A stretch of DNA of 64,000 nt from Micromonospora sp. PLK6-60 (lineage in GTDB: Bacteria; Actinomycetota; Actinomycetes; Mycobacteriales; Micromonosporaceae), in contig NZ_JAIOAA010000011.1 in NCBI RefSeq assembly GCF_019890675.1, positions 1 to 64,000 of the forward strand. Direction: 5' to 3'. Below are positions 57,838 through 64,000 of the stretch, piece after piece (position 1 is the stretch's first letter; each line of letters opens with the position of its first letter). Under the pieces are notes generated by a model that made no database searches, was not told the origin of the DNA, and worked only from the letters and a program-made list of their open reading frames with translations. The translations under genes and the position numbers were made by a program.

Positions 57838-60800
57838 GTGGCCCTACGGAGACTGCTCGCGGCGGCGATCGCCACGGTGATGACGGCGGCGATGGCTCTG
57901 GTGTGGACGGCGGCTCCCGCCCACGCCGACGAGGCGTGGGAGGCCGCGTTCAAGGACCTGATGGCCGACACGGCCACCTGGGCCGAGGGCGGGCTGTCCC
58001 GGGTGGGCCTGCTGGCCCAACCGCTGCCACTGCTCGGGGTCAGCCCCGGCGCGCTGGTGGACGCGGACAAGCTCGCTCGCACGGCCTCCGACGCGCTGGC
58101 CGCCGGCCTCAACCGGGACGACGTGGACCTGGGTGGCGGCACCCGGCTGACCAGCCAGGTCACCAGCAGCGGCGGCGACCACCTGCTCGACGTGCTGCTG
58201 ACCACGAAGAAGGAGGTCGCCGACCGGGACCTCAGCGTCGGCGGGGTCACCCTGGACAAGGCGGTGACCGTCACCGGCTGGGCCACCCTGCACCTGCGGG
58301 CCCGGCACACCGCGTCCGGGGAGACCTACCTGGTCCGCGACGGGGACACCCCACGCATCGACATCGACGCCGCCGCCCGGCTGCGCGCCGACCTGGACAA
58401 GGCGTCCGCCGCGTTCGGCATCCTCGGCGTCACCCTCACCGCCGGCAGCACACTTACCGCGCGTACCCACGTCAAGGTCACCCTGACCGACCCCGACGGC
58501 GACGGCCGGCTCGCCTTCGACACGGCCACCGGCCCGGGCACCGGCGAGTTGGGCAAGTCCGGTTCGCTGGCCGGCCTGGTGCAGGTGGCCCTGGACAGCT
58601 CCGGCGGCGGCCGGATCTCCGACACCGAGACCGAACCGGGCCCCGGCTCGGTCACCGGCGTGATCAAGCTGGGCGCGGCGACCTCCGGCACCCCGTTCGC
58701 GTTGCCCGCGGTGGCCGCCACGGTGACCGTGCAGTGGCCGGACATCAGCCAGGGCGCACCCGCGGTGACCGTCACCGGTCTCGACGAGACGATCGCCAAG
58801 TTCCGCACCATGAGCCCGCTCGAACTGGCCTCCGGGCTGGCGCAGCTCGTCACCCTGCTCAGCGGGGTGCAGCAGAGCGGCCCGGCCGGCAACCTCAACC
58901 TGCCGTTCCTCAAGGGCACCTTCGCCGACGCGGTGCAGGTCAACGAGAAGCTGACGGCGTTCCTCAAGAAGTACGTTCACCCGCGCCCCGACGACCCGCA
59001 GTTCGACCCGGACAACGACGACCCGGCGCTGGCCGGCCAGCCGAAGTTCTCCTCCATCCAGGAACTGGTCGCGCTGCTCTCCGCCGAGGGCCTGCCGGTG
59101 GACAACCTCTCCTTCGCCGGCGACAAGCTGGCGTTCCGGCTGAAGCTGGAACGGGAGTCCACCGTGGAGGTGCCGCTGGACCCGGGCGCGGCCTCGACCT
59201 CCGGGCGCGGCGCCACGTTCACCGGCGACGGCTTCAGCGTCAGCGGCGACCGGTTCGCCCCGGGCGCGCTGGTCGGGCAGCGGGTGGTCGCCGGCACCTC
59301 GGCCGGCACCGTGCAGTCCAACACCGCAAACTCGGTCACCCTCGCCCAGCCCTGGATCGGCGGGCAGCCCGGCGACGACAGCGTCTGGGTGATCAGCGGC
59401 TCCAGCCCGAACACCGGCGCCGTGGAGCTGGCCAGCGCGTTCACCAAGACCGTCGGCGACAAGAAGGTCGGGCTGCGGGTGGCCAACGCCCAGGCCAGCC
59501 TGGCCAAGGTCAAGCCGCGCTACAGCGCCGCCGTCACCCTGGTGCTCAACCTCAAGGACCTGGGCAGCCCGCAGGCCAACGCCGACCGGGTGCTGCTGCG
59601 CACCGACCCGGCGGTGCCGCTGTTCGCCGCCGACTTCCCGATCACCAGCGCGGTGGACTTCTACGCCAACGCCGGCTTCCTCAAGGTCAAGCTCGGCGGC
59701 GACCTCGCCGTCGGCCCGGCCGCCGCCGGCCAACGGATGCTCCAGGTGTCGTTCAAGAAGGCCGAGGACGTCAGCCTCGGCGCCCTCTTCGACCGGCTGC
59801 GCTCCGCCCCGGGCGACCTGCTGGCGGTCACCTCGTCGGTGAAGACCACCGGCCAGGTCAAGGTCAGCGTGCCCGGCGACACCGGCGCCCTCGGCCAGGG
59901 CGTGGGCGTCGACGTGAGCTGGGTCGCCGGCCAGCAACCGGTGGTGAACACCACCGGGCTGAGCGGACTCTTCGCCGTCGACTTCGACCCGAACGACCCG
60001 AAGGCGCTGTTCGCGCTCGTGGTGGAGGCGTTGCGGCTGGTCAACGCCGCGCTGTCGCAGCCCGAGGGCGGCAGCGGCCCGCTGAACACCACGATCCCGC
60101 TGCTCGGCCGCTCCGCCCGGCAACTGCTCGGCGCCGACGAGAGCGGCGTCGGCGGCGCCGTGAAGTACCAGGCCGACGGGGCGAACTTCCTGCTCCGGGA
60201 CGAGACCCGCGCCGCCGACAAGGCCCCGTTCACCGACCGGCTGAACGGGCGGACCGTCGTCATCGGCAGCCAGGCGTACCGGGTGCTGGAGCAGGTGGAC
60301 GCGCGGACCCTGCGCGTCGACGCGGCGGGCACCCCGAAACCGGCCGACGGCAGCGCGTACGCCCTGCGGCCGGAACTCGCCGACGCGCTGGACAAGCTGC
60401 TCGCCTCCCCGCCGGACAACCTCCAGGACGCCCTGGACGTGCTGAACAACGCCATCGGCGCGGGCAGCGGGGTAGGCTTCACCGTCGACCAGCGCGCGGG
60501 CGGGCCGTACCTGCGGCTCGGGCTGGACTGGAAGCGCAAGTTCCTCACCGGCGGGCCGATCAACCTGGGCTTCGGCGGCGGCCGGGACCTGGTCAGCCTG
60601 GACAGCTCGGGCACCTTCGCCCTGGACGTCAGCGCGAACGCCAAGCTGGGCCTGCTGCTGCCGCTGAGCCCGAGCGCCACCCCGAAACTCGACCACACCT
60701 CGTCGGCCGGCGTCACCGTCACCGGCGGCATCACCAACGGGGCGATCGCCGCCTGGGTCGGCCCGCTCGCCCTCGACCTCGGCAAGAAGGACACCGACCC

Positions 60801-63800
60801 GGCCACCGTGCTGGCCAACCTCAGCGTCGGGCTGGGCGGGCTGACCGAGGACGGGCCGATCAGCGGCCTGCTCGGGGTGACCCCGCAGTTCAGCACCGCC
60901 GGGGTCGACTGCGGCGGCGGGGTGGGCGGCGCGAACGTGCCGATCTGCGCCCGCGCCCCGCTGTTCGTCAACAACTGCGAGCCGGCCGACGCCACCAACC
61001 TGTTCACCTTCACCATGGGGCTGGACCTGAACCCGCAGGCGAACCCGCCGAACCTCGACGCCTGCTTCGCCAACCTGGCCATGAAGCTGACCGACTTCAA
61101 CGTCGGCATCGACGGCTACCTGGCCAAGGTGGAGGAGGCGCTGCGGCTGGCCAGCTTCGACGGCAAGCTGCCGCTGGTCGGTGACGACCTGGCGCAGGGC
61201 CAGAAGTTCGTCGCCCAACTGCGGGCCGACGTCAAGGCCGCCCTCGGGCCGGTGCTGGCCGACGCCACGTTGGACAGCGCCGGCATGCAGGCCGCGCTCA
61301 ACGACGTACTCAAGGATCTGGACCCGGGCGTCAGCGCGGTGGTCGGCTGCCGCGACGGGGTGAGCGTGCCCTGCCAGCCGGAGAACTTCCAGTCGATCCG
61401 GATCAAGCTCAGCACCGCGAAGGGGAACCCGACCGCGGCCACCGGCTGCGCCGACGCCGGGAGCAACGAGTGCGCGAAGCTGAATGTGCCGCTCGACCTG
61501 GGCATCCCCGGCCTGTCGTTGAAGGCCAAGAAGGGCGCCGCCGACGGCATCCAGGCCCGGCTCGGCTGGAAGCTGCACCTGGACCTGGTCCTGGACCGGG
61601 AGGTCGGCTTCTACGTCCCCACCCACGACGGGGACACCTCGCCGGAGGTGCAGATCGGCGCGAACTTCGACATGACCGGCGACCTCGCCGCGCAGCTCGC
61701 GTTCATCCAGGTCGACGCCACCAAGAAGAAGAGCGACCCGCTGGTGCGGGCGTACTTCGGCATCGACCTGAAGGGTTCGCCGGGGGAGAAGAGCTGCTTC
61801 GACCCGGGGGTGGCCGCGGACTGCGCCGCGGACCCGGCCGCCCGGCTCACCCTCGCCCAGTTCGGTGACCTCGGTTCGCTGCTCGCCACCGACCTCACCG
61901 CGAAGGTCGACATCGACTGGCAGCTGTCGGCCGCGGTCAACACCGGCAACGAGGTCGGCTCGGCGCTGCCGGGGGTCAGCGCCCGCTTCGCCCTCGCCTG
62001 GGAGCTCACCCACAAGCGGGGCGCGCTGACCGCGTCGGGCACCGGCGTGACCAGCCCGCTGCGGGTCGCCTTCACCGACATCGAACTGAACGCCGGGGCG
62101 TTCTTCGACAAGATCCTCAAGCCGGTCGTCGACAAGATCAAGACCGTCACCGGCCCGCTGCAACCGGTCCTCGACACCCTGTACGCGCCGATCCCGGTGC
62201 TGTCCGACCTGTCGAAGGCCACCGGCGGGCCCGACATCACCCTGGTCTGGCTCGCCCGGACGTTCAGCACCCTCAGCGGCGGCCCGGACCTGAAGTTCGT
62301 GGACACCGTCCGCGAAGTGATCAACTTCGTGAACAAGGACCTGGACTGCGAGACCGGCTGCGCCATCCCGCTGGGCCAGTTCCTGGTCAACCCGGACCGG
62401 GCGCTCAGCACCGAGGCGTCCCCCGCCGCGGCGGAGAGCCTGATCGACCGGGCCGACCCGTTCACCCAGGCCAAGACCGCGACGCAGGTCAAGTCCCGGA
62501 TCGACGAGACCGCCGGCGACGACGGGGACAAGCTGTTCACCCCGAAGGCGGGCGAGGACAAGTCGACCGCCGAGAAGACCGGCTTCAGCTTCCCGATCTT
62601 CGACAACCCGGGCTCGCTGTTCGGGCTGCTGATGGGGCAGGACGTCGAACTGGTCAGCTTCGACTCCGGCCCGCTGACGCTGGGCTTCAGCTGGCGGCAG
62701 TCGTTCGGCCCGGTGTACGCGCCGCCGCCGGTCATGATCACCCTGGCCGGCAGCGCCTCGGTGACCGCCCGGTTCATCGCCGGGCTGGACACCGCCGGCA
62801 TCCGGCACGCCGTCGAGGCCGCCAGCGACGGCACCGCGGTGGACGCCGTCAGCCTCCTCGACGGCCTGTACTTCAAGACCGCCGACAGCACCGGCAAGGC
62901 CGTACCGGTGGTCACCCTGCGCGGTGAGATCGCCGCCGGGGCGGAGGTCAGCGTGCTGATCGTCAAGGCCGGCATCCAGGGCGGCATCCGGCTGACCGTC
63001 GGGTTCAGCTGGAACGACCCGAACAACGACGGCAAGTTCCGCACCAGCGAGTTCCTCCAGGCGCTGCTGGTCAACCCGATCTGCCTGTTCACCACCAGCG
63101 GCCAGCTGTCGGTGTTCCTCAAGGTCTACATCACCATCGACCTGTTCCTGTTCTCCAAGACGTTCGACTTCACCCTGGTCGACGCCACCCTGCTGGACTT
63201 CCGCGCCCAACCGGACTGCACCCCGCCACCACCGGAGCTCGGCGGCACGGTCGGCGACACCCTGGTCGTCTTCGCCGGCAAGTTCGGCAAGAAGGAGCAG
63301 CGCGGCGACAAGGCCTGGGACAACGGCGCCGGCACCTACGCCGGTGACGTGATCAAGGTGTACGCGCTGCACTACGCCACCGGCGACGCCGGCTTCGACG
63401 GCTTCGCGGTCGAGGCGCTCGGCCGCAAGCAGGAGTTCCTCGACCCCGGCCTCAAGCGGGTGGTCGTCGACGGTCGCGGCTACCAGGTCGCCGACGCGGC
63501 CAAGACGTCGATGTCGGTGCTGCTGCTCGGCGACGGGGACACCGGCGGCGACGGCACGAAGGTCTCGCAGTTCGACAAGGAGGCGGTGGTCGTCGGCTCC
63601 GACGGCCGGGACCAGATCCGCACCGGCACCGGACCGGCCTGGGTGGACGGCCGCGGCGGGGACGACGTGATCGTCACCGCCGAGGCGGCCGGCACCGTCA
63701 GCCGGGTCGCCGGCGGCCCCGGCCAGGACACCGTCACCACCGGCGACGGCGACAACGTGGTGGCCGGCGACAGCGGCCTCGGCGGCGGTAACCGGAACGT

Positions 63801-64000
63801 CACCGTCAAGACCGGGGTCGGCGACAAGAACCTGACCGACGTGATCGACTGGACCACGCTCACCGACCCGACCGGCGCCGCCGCCGGCCTGGCCGACCAC
63901 GTCACCGTCGGGCACGGCGCCAGCACCGTCTACGGCAACGGCGGCGACGACGTGCTCGGCGTGGTCGTGAACGACCGGCCCAACGGCAGGAACAAGCTGG
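57838..64000 (+). CDS. Giant secreted protein with RTX-like calcium-binding repeats (N-terminal ~2054 codons, partial)
   Basis: A GTG at 57838 opens a frame that stays open to the window end. The protein begins with a signal peptide (basic start, hydrophobic ~6-25, cleavage near APAHA at ~26-30). A long extracellular region (~31-1760) follows, rich in beta-type Val/Thr/Asp/Gly sequence. It includes two spaced copies of a small module with LxGxxVxxGxxxxxV (near residues 480 and 805) and a few Cys in SNECAK- and GVSVPCQ-like loops. From about residue 1920 it enters glycine/aspartate repeats (GRGGDDVI, GPGQDTVTTGDGDNVV, GNGGDDVL) of the hemolysin-type Ca2+-binding class. No enzyme motif is recognised. 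It is probably a surface or matrix protein; the 3' end lies outside the window. Confidence 0.85.
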   Translation, partial: MALRRLLAAAIATVMTAAMALVWTAAPAHADEAWEAAFKDLMADTATWAEGGLSRVGLLAQPLPLLGVSPGALVDADKLARTASDALAAGLNRDDVDLGGGTRLTSQVTSSGGDHLLDVLLTTKKEVADRDLSVGGVTLDKAVTVTGWATLHLRARHTASGETYLVRDGDTPRIDIDAAARLRADLDKASAAFGILGVTLTAGSTLTARTHVKVTLTDPDGDGRLAFDTATGPGTGELGKSGSLAGLVQVALDSSGGGRISDTETEPGPGSVTGVIKLGAATSGTPFALPAVAATVTVQWPDISQGAPAVTVTGLDETIAKFRTMSPLELASGLAQLVTLLSGVQQSGPAGNLNLPFLKGTFADAVQVNEKLTAFLKKYVHPRPDDPQFDPDNDDPALAGQPKFSSIQELVALLSAEGLPVDNLSFAGDKLAFRLKLERESTVEVPLDPGAASTSGRGATFTGDGFSVSGDRFAPGALVGQRVVAGTSAGTVQSNTANSVTLAQPWIGGQPGDDSVWVISGSSPNTGAVELASAFTKTVGDKKVGLRVANAQASLAKVKPRYSAAVTLVLNLKDLGSPQANADRVLLRTDPAVPLFAADFPITSAVDFYANAGFLKVKLGGDLAVGPAAAGQRMLQVSFKKAEDVSLGALFDRLRSAPGDLLAVTSSVKTTGQVKVSVPGDTGALGQGVGVDVSWVAGQQPVVNTTGLSGLFAVDFDPNDPKALFALVVEALRLVNAALSQPEGGSGPLNTTIPLLGRSARQLLGADESGVGGAVKYQADGANFLLRDETRAADKAPFTDRLNGRTVVIGSQAYRVLEQVDARTLRVDAAGTPKPADGSAYALRPELADALDKLLASPPDNLQDALDVLNNAIGAGSGVGFTVDQRAGGPYLRLGLDWKRKFLTGGPINLGFGGGRDLVSLDSSGTFALDVSANAKLGLLLPLSPSATPKLDHTSSAGVTVTGGITNGAIAAWVGPLALDLGKKDTDPATVLANLSVGLGGLTEDGPISGLLGVTPQFSTAGVDCGGGVGGANVPICARAPLFVNNCEPADATNLFTFTMGLDLNPQANPPNLDACFANLAMKLTDFNVGIDGYLAKVEEALRLASFDGKLPLVGDDLAQGQKFVAQLRADVKAALGPVLADATLDSAGMQAALNDVLKDLDPGVSAVVGCRDGVSVPCQPENFQSIRIKLSTAKGNPTAATGCADAGSNECAKLNVPLDLGIPGLSLKAKKGAADGIQARLGWKLHLDLVLDREVGFYVPTHDGDTSPEVQIGANFDMTGDLAAQLAFIQVDATKKKSDPLVRAYFGIDLKGSPGEKSCFDPGVAADCAADPAARLTLAQFGDLGSLLATDLTAKVDIDWQLSAAVNTGNEVGSALPGVSARFALAWELTHKRGALTASGTGVTSPLRVAFTDIELNAGAFFDKILKPVVDKIKTVTGPLQPVLDTLYAPIPVLSDLSKATGGPDITLVWLARTFSTLSGGPDLKFVDTVREVINFVNKDLDCETGCAIPLGQFLVNPDRALSTEASPAAAESLIDRADPFTQAKTATQVKSRIDETAGDDGDKLFTPKAGEDKSTAEKTGFSFPIFDNPGSLFGLLMGQDVELVSFDSGPLTLGFSWRQSFGPVYAPPPVMITLAGSASVTARFIAGLDTAGIRHAVEAASDGTAVDAVSLLDGLYFKTADSTGKAVPVVTLRGEIAAGAEVSVLIVKAGIQGGIRLTVGFSWNDPNNDGKFRTSEFLQALLVNPICLFTTSGQLSVFLKVYITIDLFLFSKTFDFTLVDATLLDFRAQPDCTPPPPELGGTVGDTLVVFAGKFGKKEQRGDKAWDNGAGTYAGDVIKVYALHYATGDAGFDGFAVEALGRKQEFLDPGLKRVVVDGRGYQVADAAKTSMSVLLLGDGDTGGDGTKVSQFDKEAVVVGSDGRDQIRTGTGPAWVDGRGGDDVIVTAEAAGTVSRVAGGPGQDTVTTGDGDNVVAGDSGLGGGNRNVTVKTGVGDKNLTDVIDWTTLTDPTGAAAGLADHVTVGHGASTVYGNGGDDVLGVVVNDRPNGRNKL

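Noticed and set aside
57844..63915. Minus-strand open frame of 2023 codons opposite the giant gene
   Set aside because: It is a GC-driven shadow: His/Arg/Gln/Val-rich low-complexity sequence without domains, whereas the plus frame has a signal peptide and recognisable repeats.
1..64000. CRISPR arrays, tRNA and rRNA genes
   Set aside because: I saw no regularly spaced repeat array, no tRNA cloverleaf with a CCA-type end and no rRNA-like sequence while reading both strands by eye; this is not a computed scan.

Overview
The window is very GC-rich DNA with codons ending almost entirely in G or C, frequent GTG starts, overlapping stop/start codons, SigE-family sigma factors, a BTAD/AfsR-type regulator and a fused acyl-CoA carboxylase. 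This suggests an actinomycete chromosome. Gene style and content fit Micromonosporaceae (Micromonospora-like), but that placement is inference. I saw no tRNA, rRNA, CRISPR array, prophage or complete transposase gene.

Layout, 1-16.5 kb: the tail of a secreted protein; a small tyrosine-phosphatase-like protein; a SigE-family sigma factor overlapping a membrane-anchored beta-propeller partner; then an envelope block. In that block two closely similar D-Ala-D-Ala carboxypeptidases (3196-4479, 10012-11262) bracket a tight four-gene run: a PAP2/kinase/lipid-flippase fusion, an MGDG-synthase-like glycosyltransferase, a NodB-type deacetylase and a DMT transporter. Next come a LacI repressor divergent from an acetylxylan-esterase-like gene with a clear promoter and operator, a VanX-like lipoprotein dipeptidase, a DedA protein and a zinc alcohol dehydrogenase.

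16.5-31 kb: an esterase; a DrrAB-type ABC exporter convergent with a 1049-residue BTAD/NB-ARC/TPR regulator; a PAP2 phosphatase divergent from a BlaI repressor/M56 protease pair with two operators between them; and a 1816-residue single-chain biotin-dependent carboxylase preceded by a 16-bp perfect palindrome.

31-46 kb: a minus-strand operon for a small secreted cysteine-containing protein, broken by an in-frame TAG, followed by an ABC ATPase and two membrane proteins; a DUF2975/HTH pair with a long dyad; RtcB RNA ligase; a second sigma/membrane-partner pair; a nested-palindrome MITE-like element with TA ends; a HIT protein whose stop codon lies in that element; a CPA1 antiporter; a secreted M14 carboxypeptidase; a HEAT-repeat protein; and two gene remnants.

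46-64 kb: a secreted GHL10-type hydrolase, an alpha/beta hydrolase, gamma-glutamyltransferase, an S1-domain protein, a pentapeptide-repeat protein, two unknown genes, a response regulator/histidine kinase/GerMN-lipoprotein operon, an AMIN-like secreted protein, and from 57838 to the window end the first ~2054 codons of a giant secreted protein that enters RTX-like calcium-binding repeats. Overall the region is dominated by cell-envelope building, sensing and export functions.
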